DNA of 64,000 nt from Tubulanus polymorphus (GCF_964204645.1 NC_134027.1:9660485-9724484); one strand, 5' to 3'. Shown: positions 12,303 to 25,600, counted from the first letter of the stretch. Notes: a model not told the origin generated them from the sequence alone. A program made the numbers and translations.

Positions 12303-13831
12303 TTATAGGTACTGATTTGCCACTTTATCCGGTGTAGTCGGCGTAGCAAGTGGAGACTCGGGCACCGCCGAACTGCGACGACGTCCGCGCAGAATCAACG
12401 AAAGTCTCGGCGCTGTAAACGGTTCATGGGTTCGCCGCACCACCCAGACTAGTGTCACCGCCAGTATTACCACCAACACGATTATACACACCAGAGTCGC
12501 GATAAGAATTTTCGACAGGTTATCTGTAAGGAAAAATTATGCTTAAGTTCGAGTTCGTTTGTTTCACGGAAAGCGTGACGGGCTAAATACAGAGATTAAA
12601 GGAAAGGACGAAAAACAAACAATGAAATTTACAATTTTCAACAAGCACATTTTTAAAAGAGGGAAAGAAAAGAAACCTTCTGTGTGGACCAAGCAAGGCC
12701 CTTAGGTCGCTGTAAAAAGGGAAATGAAAAAGAAACAACAAAAGAAAAAGAAATGAGAATTGATAAATGAAATTAAATCAATAATAACGGGTGCGCCTAT
12801 GCATTACATGAGGTGAGTTTTTAAGCCACGAATATTAGGAAGGGCGAAATCACGCCGAGACTTATTAGCGTTAATTGGATCGGCTCGTAATTCATTGTCT
12901 GGGTAATTAAAAGGCTGTAAAACGTTAATTGCTATTTACTTGCAAATGCATGAGTCGATAGCCTGGAAATAGAAACTATCGTATAATCGTATAGTTGAGT
13001 ATTAAGCAAATAAGATCTAAGCATTGTTAGAAAATGACATGACAGATTTAGGCCTACGTACTAATTTAAAACGTATGCTGGTAAACCCCGGTTTTACGTA
13101 CTAATATTAATATATATATAATATTATTGAAAATCAATTGAGTTAAGCCCCGGCGTTAAAGTTAACACCTGTCTAGAAAACTGGTCCCAGGAAATTAAGC
13201 CCGTAGACCATCTTCGATGTAATAGTAGATTTAACGAAAATCGGTGACCATCAAACCCCCTCGAGTCAATATACGTACTGTTTACTGATTTCACAACAAC
13301 GAGATCATTTTCATCTTCTTGATTACTCAGGTCAGCTGTGTTTTCGGTTGTCCGTATGACTTGTGACGAGGGCACAGTGGCACCGTTGACTATGTCCACG
13401 TATAAGGTCGAATTGACCCGGCAACCGAGAATGATATTTACAGAATGCACATGTATGACGTCTAAGTTCGGCGAATAAGCCAGACACAGACGTGCATTGC
13501 CAGACGCCTCGACAGCCTTCAACGACGGCAACTTTTCTAGCAATTTCAGCACGTCGACAAAGTCTAAACTAAAGAAATCGTTACCGCTTATATCCAAAGT
13601 TTCGTAATCCAAATGGGTTCGCAAAAATTCGATGGACGTGATATTTTTGTTTGAACAGTCGATGTAGCTGCTCCGTCTTCGGAATGTACATATTTTTTCG
13701 GCGTATTTCACCTCGGCTGCCGTGGCAGAAGCTTGCGGTATTAACTTCACGACGAACGTTAATGCGATAAAATGTGCTACTACAGAAATTCCTAGCACGA
13801 ACGAAATTCCTGAAACGTAGTTCGGTATCAT
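12303..13831 (-). CDS. Short leucine-rich-repeat single-pass membrane protein, two exons
   Basis: Exon 1 is 13279-13831 and exon 2 is 12303-12523. The donor A|GTACGT and acceptor CTTACAG|AT join in phase 1 and give 257 residues. Residues 8-28 are hydrophobic (signal peptide or anchor). Cys48 and Cys59 form an LRRNT-like pair (CTF...YIDCSNKNI). Two leucine-rich repeats follow, at about 66-86 (LDYETLDISGNDF) and 97-115 (LPSLKAVEASGN). Cys116 and Cys137 look like a capping pair. Asn63, Asn140 and Asn186 sit in N-glycosylation sequons, and a strong transmembrane helix spans about 190-212. The cytoplasmic tail is short, with an RGRRRSS basic patch and a Pro/Thr-rich end. This is the plan of a small cell-surface adhesion or receptor protein; the partner is unknown and no orthologue is recognised. 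The intron carries a MITE and a purine-rich tract (about 12650-12760). The start ATG at 13829-13831 has a stop-rich upstream region. Confidence 0.75.
13085..13192. mobile_element. MITE copy (CCGGTTTT...family) in the LRR intron
   Basis: The ends CCCCGGTTTTACGTACTAATATTAA and, in reverse complement, GGGACCAGTTTTCTAGACAGGTGTTAA are diverged terminal inverted repeats. The inner AATTGAGTTAAGCCCCGG matches the right half of the better copy at 40027-40141. The copy lies just downstream of the exon 1 donor, and this explains why the exon 1 open frame runs on to 13124. Confidence 0.65.
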
Positions 13832-15412
13832 TTTTTACCGTGAAGAAATTGTCTATCGAATGTGAATATCGAGAATGTATCTGTTAAACCGATACCCAAG
13901 GAACCGCGTCAGGTTGTACGGGCAACATCGAACGTCGATTCCTAACAATCAATCGAATACCACATCACTCCATTACGCTAAGTATGTCTGTAAACTAATT
14001 AGCGTACATAACTCTTGATTTGTTCAAGTGATTAATGGCAGCGTTTTACTATGCTGTCCATCGGTTGTTACATCCTAGTTACGCTATATATTACATTATA
14101 GAAGGCTTCTGTTTACCCGATTTACATGTATTTGAACCAGAATAATGATATCACAAGAGTGTTCGCTGTCGGTGTTGTCACTACTGAATTAGATCGGGTA
14201 TCCAGATGAAATTCTTCGTTATATCTACAAAGAAACTCCGTGACCAGCCAGTAATCGACTTAAATGCACTGTAATATATATCCAAGTTCACGTTCCATCT
14301 TCGTTTGTTCAGCAAAGCACTATTCCCACGGATCTAAACACTTCCTAACCACTTCCTATGTATTGTGTCGAATACGATGTTATTTCCAACCCAAATGACA
14401 AATAGCAATTTCACAAAGACATATCCACTAGAATCCACCGATAGTATGAAAAATACAAGCAATACAAGACATTGCACTACGCTTCGTGGAACTGAGTGAA
14501 TCCTGGCCGAGTGAAAAGCGACTGCCACGCTATATTTGGAAGTTTGCGGTTTTTTGGTCCACCACCTACGTCGGTGTTTGGGTGCGGACGTCCGCAGATG
14601 TTGAAACAAGGATGGATTCTGCTGTGGTGGAAAGAATTTCCGCGAAACGAGCCGGTTGCAAAACACTAAATAAACCGTAGTATAAGTAGAGTGCTTGTAT
14701 AACATGCTCAGCACTGTATGCAGGTTTGCGTGCTACATCAACGAAGTAAACTGCAATCGAGAACCGAAATAGATATACGTAAGAATGTTATAGTATCTGA
14801 AGGATGAAGAGGAGTAATCCTCATTTCAGGAGCGTTTTCTGAGGTTTTCTGACCGTCAAATTGCTTAATTTGCCCAGTACCCAATGCACGGTAATTAAGC
14901 CAGTCCCAAACTCAAAACTCAGACATACCATGTACTAAAAATACTACTACTACTTATCGATTGCAGATAGTAAAAAGCATGTTACAGTTTAGTCCACTTA
15001 AACAATATCTATACTGTTCCTGGCGTGCAATTAAAAATGGACCTACATCTAATTTCATTAATAACAAAACCTTCCCTAAACAAAGCATCGTGAGGTTGAT
15101 GATTGGAGGACTGACTCGCCCGAACATGTTCTGAAATCCACTTCACACCGAAGTTGTTACTTCCTTTTGATCGTGTTATTCCGTTCCACCATATAGACGT
15201 TAATCGTATCAGAAATAAACTATATTCTCATTGCAATCCATCAAATTTTCAATCTAATGTTTTATTTATTGAATGGGTAGGAAATAAGGGCAGCCATTAG
15301 ATAAGAAATATTTCGTCTTCTCGCGCCAAAATGGATTTCGAAAGAAAGTTAGTCATCTTCTTTGTTGTTTTAGCACCAAAACGAGATTCGGATTAATCAT
15401 TTTGATTTTCAA

Positions 15413-15581
15413 ATAGGGATTGTCCTCGTAGTTTTTTGATTGGTAGCTTTGATTTGATTTGATTTAGTGTCTACTGAAGCGAAGCAGGGTTTGATTGAGA
15501 ATTCGTTCGGAAATCGAAGTACAATTTTCTATTTAACCGGTAAAACTAATAATTCAGATCCATCACACCTGCCGGGAGCGA
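15413..15581 (+). repeat. Dispersed repeat, family sharing CACACCTGCCGGGAGCGA
   Basis: The sequence begins ATAGGGATTG and ends CACACCTGCCGGGAGCGA. The same two blocks occur in reverse at 39433-39529. The middle is diverged and longer here, with a TTTGATTTGATTTGATTT run. The class is unknown. Confidence 0.55.
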
Positions 15582-16328
15582 AACAGGGGGTTGTGTGATC
15601 GGCGGTCGAGCTTACAGAATTTTTTGTTTAAATCGAAGTTCATAATTGGGAAATTCGGTGTAAGCGCCGCGATCTAACGGACAGTGCGTTGTTAGATCGT
15701 ATTAGTCTGCCAGAAAGACGACCGTACGATTTACGTCGTCTTCGCTTGAACCATATGAGTTTAGCTGACACCCATCCTCGCTTTTCTAGGCCTGACAGAA
15801 TACAACGAGTGTACAAACTTCGGTGGAAATCTTCAGTTCAAATGACAATGTTCAAAAACTACTTAAATCTACTAAGTCTTTTTGTCTCTAACATTTTCTG
15901 TTAACAATCCATATCAATATGTATGCATTTGTATGTGTATGCATGTATGTATATCTAACTACCGGATCTCTGACGGGTCATCTGACGTATTTTCAGTGCA
16001 AAAGAAAACGAACAATCCCACAATCGATGATTTTAAGAGTTCATTTTCTGGCAGTTTCGAGATCTAAATCCTGTAATCAGAGAAACAGTCACTTTTCCCA
16101 TCGAAACGTGGAATCGTTCATCACCAAGATGCATTATGCATTCGCTTGTCGATAGAATACAACTAAATTCAATGACCAAATAACACCACCGTCTAACGAA
16201 AATGGTCGCTCATAATGGTGAATATTTTAAGATTATTTCGAAATTCAACTCTAAGATGTTTTAGTTTTGAGTTAGATGGTGGTTTCTTTGATGGCGTAAA
16301 AACCGTTTAAGTAATGTTTATATACACC

Positions 16329-16444
16329 TAGTATGCGTTATATAAGCGGTTCTGTGTGAGTCGATGTGCACTACGTCATCAATATTGGCGTTTCAAATTA
16401 ACAATTTAGAATTTTGGCGTTTATTTTGTAATTGAATATATTTC
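16329..16444 (+). repeat. Dispersed repeat, family sharing GTTCTGTGTGAGTCGATGTG
   Basis: About 115 bp, from TAGTATGCG to TTGAATATATTTC, recurs in reverse orientation at 31398-31530. The CGGTTCTGTGTGAGTCGATG block is identical apart from small edge differences. It is probably a short interspersed or MITE-type element; no ends were defined. Confidence 0.7.
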
Positions 16445-17275
16445 GAAACTCTTATTTATTTTTTGATTTTTGAGAGGATACGTCATCAATATATCGGGGC
16501 AAGACTGGTTGACGGTGAATTTATTTCAATCATAAATCGGTATATTCAAATGCAAAATAACTTTGTTGATCCTCAATATTTTATAATTCATATCATATTA
16601 GCTATTGTCAACAATACTAAGCCATGTATGTGTCAAGGCTTCAACAAACCTTCAAGTTAGTTTCCTTGGTATGCATTCAAATCGAAATCTAATGTTGTAT
16701 GTTATGAAACGTTTATAGTGTACGTTTCATTCTTTTTGAGTAGGTATTTTAAAGGTCTTTTAAAAAGGAGATGGCGCAGTTTATATTACTACACATATAT
16801 TATTGTATCGCGATTATTTTCATTCCAAATTACCACACCTGCAAAATGCATGCGGCTCTTGATTCTCTAGTGATGGCAGGCCGATATCTCCTATTACGTA
16901 ATCATTAGATATCGCAGTTATCGATACCTATACCTGCATGCATCACTCAAACGATAATAGACTATTCGTTTAGCGAACATGTCTCGCATTAACAAAAAAA
17001 ATGTGCTGTTCCACCTGGATAATTGGTATTCTAACGTAATTAAGAGCCCCCTTCAGTTGGGGCTGGGTGTTTCGTAATTTTGAGAAAATAGATCGGCGGA
17101 GGACAGTTCCTCGTAAAAAGTAATCGCATAATGACTAATGAGGTACCCGCACCACTACTGTGACAATCGATGATTCCACGTATGGCAGGCGAGGAACCAA
17201 CAGGTTCGCTAGTAGATAGTTGGTCATCCGCGTTTGATCTCTTCTACATTTCAATTAAAACTAAATGAACTCCAA

Positions 17276-17918
17276 TTATTGATAAAGACTATACCGATAT
17301 CTGAGTAGATTTATGAATTTATGGTATATTTGGTGGGTCCTGTGATGTTGTGTGCGATTCGGGAGCCTAAAAATATTCGATTCAAATTTCATTGAAAATT
17401 GACTGATTTTGACAACGGAAGACCTACTGCTCGTCACGCCATCTGATAGGATAGCTGTAGTCGCGGGTTCCCCATTCCGAAGCCCATAAAAATACCGATT
17501 CGTAGAAGCTGCTACTGGAGTGTTGATGTAGCCATACGAAAGTGTTAGATATTCTACATTAGTGATATACAACGTTTTTAATCGTATAGAATAAGAACTA
17601 TCGTAATCATGAGTGAAATTCTAGTTGTAAAAGAACGAGAATTTCAGATTCGTTTTCACGTTGCGAGGATCAAAACAATCAGGTTTTACTCATCGAAATT
17701 TACATAATTTTTACTATACGAGACCGCTTGAAACGGGGTCTGCAAAATGGTACCATTGTTCATAGCGCGCCCGTAGTATATACTTGTTCCGGTGACATCG
17801 AGTGGCCCTTCAAAATATTTCGCATTATAGTTTATCCACACACTCCAATGGCGGATACCATTGGCGCTCAAAAAATTTAGGTGCCAATTGACTTGAGGGT
17901 GCACTTCACCAATTTTTC
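17276..17918 (-). CDS. Unrecognised protein, two linked exons (5' part missing)
   Basis: Exon A is 17704-17918 and begins after a strong acceptor TTTTCACAG. Exon B starts at 17620 after TTCTTTTACAACTAG and stays open to a stop at 17276. Joining TAT|GTAAAT to AG|AAT keeps phase 0 and removes an 83-nt intron, a sensible size here. The joined fragment is about 186 residues, rich in Tyr, Asn and aromatic positions, with alternating polar/hydrophobic stretches typical of beta-structure. Examples are RHWSVWINYNAKYFEGPL, SIYYGRAMNNGTI and VEYLTLSYGYINTP. Sequons NGT and NFT suggest an extracellular protein. The phrase YYGRAMNNGT faintly recalls DM9/DUF3421 repeats, but this is too weak for a call. 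The exon starts two bases into a codon, so at least one upstream exon is missing. A donor GTAGGT inside exon B could end it earlier. Confidence 0.45.
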
Positions 17919-20900
17919 CTGTGAAAACTGCGCTTTTCTGTTTGCCGAATTTTCATTGTATTGTTCACTTATCCGTTAAATCCATACATAAATTAATAAT
18001 GATACCGCAAACTGCAAATGGCTTCGTTCGTGCGAGTGTCCATCGCGCTATTGTCTAAGCCAGTCGTGAGCGCGTTTAAGTGTTCGTTCATCATCTTCTC
18101 GAGTGTTCAATTTTCGAGTTATTTTATAATCGGTACATTACACCGGTTAAATCAATTTCTACGCGCGATGAAGTGTCTCGTCCCGGCGGACATATTCCTT
18201 TTTAAATACGTACGGCGGTATAGTTCCATTTTAAGGTAAAATGACATACATTATGCATGTACATGTACGCAATTTTCACCACTTCATGAAAATTGTCGAT
18301 AAATCCGACGGTTATTGTCCTAATGCACTGAAGTAGCGGGTTTCTATCTAGCCAGAAATTCCAGACAGTCATTGTATTCGATCGGCCATCGTGTTTCGCT
18401 CCATTTTCAGAATTGGGGCAGCGTGTGATTTGGCTCTTTAAAATAGCGTGACGTATCAATGGGATGGTTTTTTTTTCATACTCTGTTAGATCGAAAAAAA
18501 AAGCTGATGCAGACGTGGCTTATGGTCATTAGCATAGCTAACGTGAATACCGGCATATGTTATCGGCGACCATATCCAATGCAACTTCGCAAATCACTTG
18601 ATGGCCCGTACGATTTGTAAAATAGAGAAATGAACACAAGTGGTGTTGTTACTAAAAGTATAACATGACACTTGACTTAAATGCGTCTGTAGTTTGTGTA
18701 GATACAATAACATAACTCGATATTGAGTGTCGTAACCAGTCCAAACGGCGCCAACAAGTAGACAGACGTTGCGTCCGGGCTGGCTCGCTCATTGGTCGAT
18801 TGTTGAAAATACATCTTATTTGGATCGAGCATCATGTCAGATTTATATTTTTTCTTTTTTTCCGATATGGAAATATTAAATATGGATATATTACTAATTA
18901 TGAAAACACAGCTGTATAAGGGTAATATTGATTACGTCTGAATTAACGGATATTAGAGATACTGATCCCGTTCTAACGAGCGAGCAGAGAGTACGCGATT
19001 TTCTTCGGCCTTTTCAGTTTCGTTAAAAATCTTTTTCAACGAATCCACTTCAATCGTGAAAATGAAATTGATGCAAATTACAAATTGGTGATTTGATGAA
19101 TTTGAAGAAAAAACTAGTAGAAAAATTCATTATATATTCATGCAAAATTCGCTACTATACGTAAGTGTTCTTACGCGGAATAATATCAGTGGACTATCAT
19201 TGGTGATAGTCTTTTACTCTGAACGCGTTTATATACTGAAGTAGCCCGTAACGCGTCAATGAATTTTTACGGAGCATCCTGTTTGTTTGTTAACGCCAAA
19301 GCAACGAACGAACTTAAGCGAAATAATATTGACAACAAACGCCAAGCTCGATAATCGTAAAACGCGTATCCTTATGTATAATGAATTTAATTTCGGCATT
19401 CAAATGACAACAGAACCCTCTTGACGAAATGTCTGTTTTCACCAACTAATGGTAACTATTGTGCGACTGAGCGAACAAAGAGTCCATAAGAGGCAATCAG
19501 CTATACTTAAAATATGCTGGAGAGAACTTCACCAGTCCTTGACGGCGCCACAGCCTGCTTAAACGGCCTGAGCGACTGGAGTTTCCTTCCCTCACAAATC
19601 GTTTCACCGGCCTCCTAAAATATGTACTACGTTACGCATCTTTATGATACTTGATTCGAATAATCTCCAGGCGATTGTGTGTCGTTCATCTTCCAATGCT
19701 TTTATACTCGCGCAGACGTTAAGTGGCGCTTCGGTCTACGGGGTGACCCAAAAAATCGAGACGAGAGTCCCTTTACCATGAAGTTTTGGGAACGTTTTGA
19801 TAAGATCTTATTAGAAAGTCCCCCATTGTGCAAGACCTCTCGGCATATTCTGGATTTGGGTATAGTTCCCAGCTTCCGAGTTCATATGCGTACATCGGAG
19901 TTGCGGAAGTAGGTAGGTGAGCTGATATAAACCCAAAAGTGACTTTCGCTATACTTTTCCATGTTGTTCTGACTCTGATTTTCGATCTGATCGCTCCTTC
20001 CGATGCAAACGTTCAACTGCGCCCTGCAGTACAATAGCGGCGCATGGCGCGTGTCATTATCTCTGAATAGTGTCAAACGCTTTTTTGTCTTTCGACAAGT
20101 ACGTATGCCGGATCAACATGCCAATCACGTACATTTTGAAATCTAGATATCTTCGATTGCTAAACGAAAGGCGACGACAAGTTGGATATCAAGGATCAAC
20201 ATTAAACACTAGACGGTGACTCCATTACGAGTCAAGACACGACTTATATCTCCGAAAACAATTAGAATTCGTACTTGAAGTTATTCTTGAATTCGAATAT
20301 GGGTGGATTTAATTGTACCGAGTGTCAACGAGCGACGCGCGGACTGCAGAAATTAGGCGCCGTTTCTGTACGAGGCCTGAATTCGAAATTATCGAGGTGT
20401 TGATGACAAAGACGAAGTTTCATTTGATCACGATTATATATGTCAAAAACCAACCGTCGTTGTCTTCGGCGTCGTGATCTCGGATCAAACTGAACCTAAA
20501 CCTTTTTTTCGAGTATATGGAATATGACTTGCATGCATAATAGGGCAGAAGTATAGTCATATAATACAAATACATGTATCGAATATGTTAATGGGAAATT
20601 TGAAATAAAAACGACGCTGCACCAGATGAAAGATATTTCGTTGTTGACGCAGATAACGAATTACGTACGTGATTAAAATCAAATTCCACGAAGTAACGCA
20701 GGCATTACATTTTTGCACGAAATTTTGGCGATATAAACCATCAAGTTGATTGGATAGAAAACGTGTTAAAAGACTAAACCATCTCGCAAAAGAAAATCTT
20801 GTCATGAATGACCTGATCCTTCGGAGTGGAAACTGAAAGGGCGGATCTGTGATTCTTCGAAGGGGTTGTACCTGCCAAATGAATAGGGCACTTAAGGGCA

Positions 20901-22350
20901 GATTTGGCAACGTGTGGGCATAGCATCGGTTGGAGTTTTGGTGTCCCTACCACAGAACATTGAAGAAAAAAGGGGCTTTCCTGGCCATTAGCGCCCTTAA
21001 ATCATATCTTTGTTTTTTTTTACAATTGCCTAATACCAAAATACATATGTATATTCGCATATTTATGCTTTTTCGATAGTGCACTTCATTTAGAATAGCT
21101 TGAACTTGATATTGACCACCAGCCCCCCCCCCCCCCCAATATGAAGAATCATGCTAACACCAGAGGTCTTGTCATATTCTCGTGGCTTTTTGTTCGTGAA
21201 TATCGACTAGTCACAACATAATGATAATGATAACCATGTCTATTTCATTCGACACTCCATGATTTATTCATCTCTTTGTCAGTTCGTTTTTGCTCGATCG
21301 CTCGTACTGAATTCACGATGACCTGTACTAAATACATTTTGGGAGATAATGGGCACACATTATTTATTTCGATCTGAGATCAAAATGCGATTTTCTTTTA
21401 TCATATGAAAATATAAATATACCCTTAGGGTAAATGTACTAAGGGTCACCACTGAGTTATTGCAACACTATAATCGTTTTTTAATGTAACGATATTATAA
21501 CGATGATTATTCGATAATTCGCGACGTGGTAAATCAACTATTTCAATAGGGTTCGCTTATCCATGGATAGAGATAGCAGTATCCCCGAAACTTATTAAAC
21601 AAATTGAGCATGTTGTTTGTAATAGAGAAAAAAATTGCGACCGACGATATTTCGATTTCAAAACTTAATTTCTCGACTTCTTAAAAAGGGAATTTCAACG
21701 GTAGCCAGAGCTATCAACAAGAGCAACAGATTCGACCAGTTTTTATATATGTAGGCCTAAAGAGGGCCGTATCGTATGTGCATTCACCAATAGTGTATGT
21801 ATATATTGTTAATAACTCTATATGTTGTAAATAATCGTTATATTTTATTAAGACAAGTTTATATTTTCTGTTAATTGTTAAATTGCATACTTTATATAAG
21901 TCTCCCTCCGTGTACCATAGAAATGGTTGGAGTACAAATAAAATCCTAATCTTAATCCTAATCACCTAGTGTATTTGAAAATATAGGGCTAAATGAAAAT
22001 GATACTTCGTTTCTCGAAATATACTGGGTTATTTTTTCAAATGCAATTAAATTTGTAATCAGTTCAAATAGCTGCCGAGTGTGTTTATGGTAACATTGAT
22101 CACGATTTAAAAAGAAATAATGTCCAGGGTAGATTCGTAGGTGGCAGACTGGGTCAATTTTTAAACTATACAGAAAAGAGAAACAATTTATCAATTTTTT
22201 GCCTAATCGGAATATGTTACGTGGATTGGTAAATGAAGAGGTTGTATATAGATATAAATACTTTTCGCCGGTAGGTGCGCGATTTCTTATTCAGATAAAA
22301 CTGCGACGTTCAAATGCCATTCCATAATGAAGGGTAAATAATAGCGTTTG
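17919..22350. other. Intergenic or intronic, no supported feature
   Basis: AT-rich DNA. Open frames at 18018-18239 (+), 18202-18459 (-) and 20557-20910 (-) lack domains and convincing splice pairs. Part of this stretch may be an intron of the gene at 17.3-17.9 kb. Confidence 0.4.
21123..21137 (+). repeat. Poly-C tract (15 C)
   Basis: An uninterrupted run of 15 cytosines in an otherwise AT-rich region. Its exact length is prone to sequencing error. Confidence 0.9.
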
Positions 22351-22695
22351 CTAGTGTAACGTTATCGGCGATAATAGCCATTTTACATGATTTTTCGTAT
22401 GTTCCGTGACACCTACTGGGCCGACACGTAGCCTTACACCGGTCGCCCGGGTCAATCGGTGCTGAAAACCTTCAACTACTTCCAGAAAATTGTGCTCTTT
22501 TGTAATGTAGAAACAAATGTCAGTATTGTGCGACCCGTTTTTCTCTGGCGACGAGTGGCAAATCGCTCCGAAATATTGTCCTCCAAACGACAGACGATGA
22601 CTGACAGCGCAGCATGTGGTCATCGTTGGAACTACGGTTCCCGCTGCTACCCATATTGCGTCGCTTTCAGCGCGCATTCTCGGCAACCAAAACAT
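22351..22695 (-). CDS. Candidate exon, unrecognised cysteine-containing segment
   Basis: An open frame of about 114 codons, with the central part in GC3-richer codons, contains TTCCAVSHRLSFGGQYFGAI and a later EHNFLEVVEGFQHRLTRATG, after which a GTGTAAGG donor-like site occurs. Read with that donor (phase 1) it would be phase-compatible with exon A at 17918, so both could belong to one minus-strand gene. The overlapping plus-strand frame (22459-22722) is probably its shadow. No domain is recognised and no clear acceptor was found upstream. Confidence 0.25.
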   Translation of the reverse strand: MFWLPRMRAESDAIWVAAGTVVPTMTTCCAVSHRLSFGGQYFGAICHSSPEKNGSHNTDICFYITKEHNFLEVVEGFQHRLTRATGVRLRVGPVGVTEHTKNHVKWLLSPITLH

Positions 22696-25600
22696 ACATC
22701 CCTTGAACCGATGAATTTCTAGAGAGACCCTATTTCTTTGTGTTTTCTATGAGGCGTTTGTCAAAATTGTTGCGAATATGTGGGTAATTTATTATTGACT
22801 GTTTTGTTCGTTCAGAATTCCTCCTCCACAATCTTAAAGCCCAACAGTTTCCACCTACCTCAATACTTCACAGCAACGAACCGATCATGAATTTGAACAG
22901 GAATATATATAATTTATCCATAACCAACCATTATATATCGTGCTTACACCGTGTTGCTAAAGTCACTTAGACAATGTTATAGGATTTTGACTGTGTGTAG
23001 GATGGTTTCGCATACATGTACCATATAAGCATGGCAAGTTTTTATTCAAATCACGGAGGAGCTAGGTGAATATTGCGAGACCACCCGCAAAAAGTGTTAT
23101 TCGATAACTCTTGGCATTTCTGGGAGTGACTGAATACTTTGCATCAGCGTCATGCGTACGTTAGTTTTTAGAACTAGTAGTTTAGTAAGGATATATTTTA
23201 CCCAAATGTCGTGCTAATTTCGTCCGAAATAATATACTTATTGTATGTATCTTGAAAAGCAACATAGTCAAATAACTTTGAATTCGCCTATACGGGATAT
23301 GTGCTTTCTACCAACTTTTTCATACTCGGCGAGACCAAAGGTAAAACAAATTGTGATCGGTGTGGATCAAGGGGTCCTCTCGCAATGAGTGGTCTTAATA
23401 TGTCAAGAACCCTTCGAATTAGTTTATGAGAGTCCCCTTTCTGTTCCGGGCGGCGAATGCATTTTGCGAACGACGGTCTCGTCGAGCTTAGAAACGGTGC
23501 TTATAACATTTTTGGGAACCCATGTTTCCTAATTCAGGTGATGTGATTTACGTATCCACACAGCTAAATGAGCAGAGGAACCTTTTATCTAATCTATCAA
23601 TTTAGTAAATACTTTTTCATCAAAATGTTGATCGATGTTTTCCCAATCCGGCAAGAAATGAATGGAAAAGTAGCGATCTACGTCTATCAGAAGAATCCCT
23701 GATGAGATTTACGTATAGCAGTAGATACAATTTTAAAAGAAATTATTTCATCATTATCATTTCATCTCAGTGATTCTTTATACATGTTACGCTGAACGCC
23801 GGTTATAACCTGTATTACATAATTCCGTAAGCTTTATCGAAGGCAGAATTACGACACCAACAAGAGCAAGCAGAGCATTTTGTTTCGCAGTAACAAATGA
23901 GAATTACGAAATGGCCAACTGTAACTGCGCGCAGCATGGAACAGCGGTTGTCATAATTATCACGCGGTCAGAAATTATGAAAAAATCCGAGTACATGGGT
24001 TGGAAAAGCGTTTGTAGCAAAGAAACTGAACGAGTGGCTATACGTAATCGCAGTAACAACCGCAATGTTTGGCCATGTTTTATTCACAAAAAAGTATATA
24101 CCTGTTAGAGGTACAACACATCCTGGCTTCAGCTGGAGGTACAACACGTCCTGGTTTTATAGAATCCTGGTGCCTGGCCCGACCCCTCATTGCAACCAAC
24201 TCTACGTCACCTCTGAAGCAGCTAATCATTCGACTAAAATGTATTGATTCACTTGATCATTGGGGTCTGTAAATATTGTTCTTGTGTGTAGAACCAGGGA
24301 TGTGGGAGTGAACTGGTAGACCTAAGAAATTTGGCTTTCCTATAAAAGTTTTCGCCCACTGTTTACAATCTTATAGATTCTTGTTCGTGCAGACGAGATT
24401 TCATTTTTTCATCCAAGATGGCCGTCGGTCGATACAGATTTTTATGGATTCAGTTTTGAAAAGAAAACAATAGTTAAACAGTTTTTAATTTGTTTAAACC
24501 GTACAATCTAATGACTGTATTTACATATATGATAGAACAAGAACTAATTTGCAAATTAGAGTTAAGGCCTACAAGATTTTCAAGTGTTTGGTAGTGATGT
24601 ATTAAAAAACTCGAATCGACAGACTGAACAACTACAGAGGCGCCTGATACATCGATCTGGAATAAATTATGAACATACGACAACAGACCCGCCCTTCGCA
24701 ATAATGTTTTTGATGAAAGTGTGTGCGTCTTGAATGTATGTCAGCGTTTACTTTTATTAGAAAACCACGATTTTGACAGCGTCGCATCTGTCAACGGTAC
24801 AGCTTCATTTTGAACGAGAGGGTCTTGTGTCAAAAGCACTATTCGCTGATATATTTGTTTCATGGCTTCTGGGACTTTCTCACAAGACCATCATTAGTCA
24901 CTTAGTCATTTGTCATATTACAATGATAATAACAATAATGATAATAATAATTTGTTTTCTTGTTACTATCGCTCATCTAAGTTTATAGAAATGATCTGTG
25001 AATTTTTTGATATCAAAACTGGTATCATAGTACATATCATGATAAAGTTTAAATACTACACGTGTTGCCGAACAGTCTATTTTCTAGAGTATAGAAATAT
25101 CTCTTTGGGAATCACGCCTATAGTCACTGATTGAAGCACCCGTTTAAACCCTGTCCTCGGTGAAAAGACGGTGTCGGTGTGTCACAGTGTCTGCGCATCT
25201 GTTACATCTTCAAGTAATAAGGTTGCATAAAGGGCGTTGCCTCCGTAGTAACATTCAGACGTCTTTTAACTGAAAGCTGTGACTAGGTCTAGTATTGTGT
25301 ACGATTGTATTGAAAATGTCGTGCGGCCAGTGAAAACATAGGGGAAAAAATCCGAAAACAAAAGCGCCAAGTAATTCCTCAAGGGATCCACAGACGGTCA
25401 TTCGAGTACACGTTTTCTGTTCTGTTTTCCGCCGTGCTAGCTGCTTAAATTCAGTCGCAGCAGTAACTACGCTGACTTTTAAGAATAAAGAGAATCCGAT
25501 ACAATCGCGCGTTGGGTCACAGGTGACGCGACTTGACAGGATAAGGTCATCGCTTCATTAATTTTTCCTTCACTTTTCTCCTACCCCGTCATTATCATCT

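Larger units (their letters stand above)
13832..17275. other. Intergenic region with dispersed repeats
   Basis: No supported gene is seen. Short open frames near 14334-14714 on both strands are mutual shadows without domains. Two repeat families are listed separately (15413-15581 and 16329-16444). The stretch 16680-17270 has nothing recognisable. Confidence 0.45.

Noticed and set aside
18018-18239. Plus-strand ATG exon (MASFVRVSIALLSKP...) with an AAG|GTAAAA donor
   Set aside because: The start context is good but the rest is low-complexity and hydrophobic without a recognised family or downstream exon.
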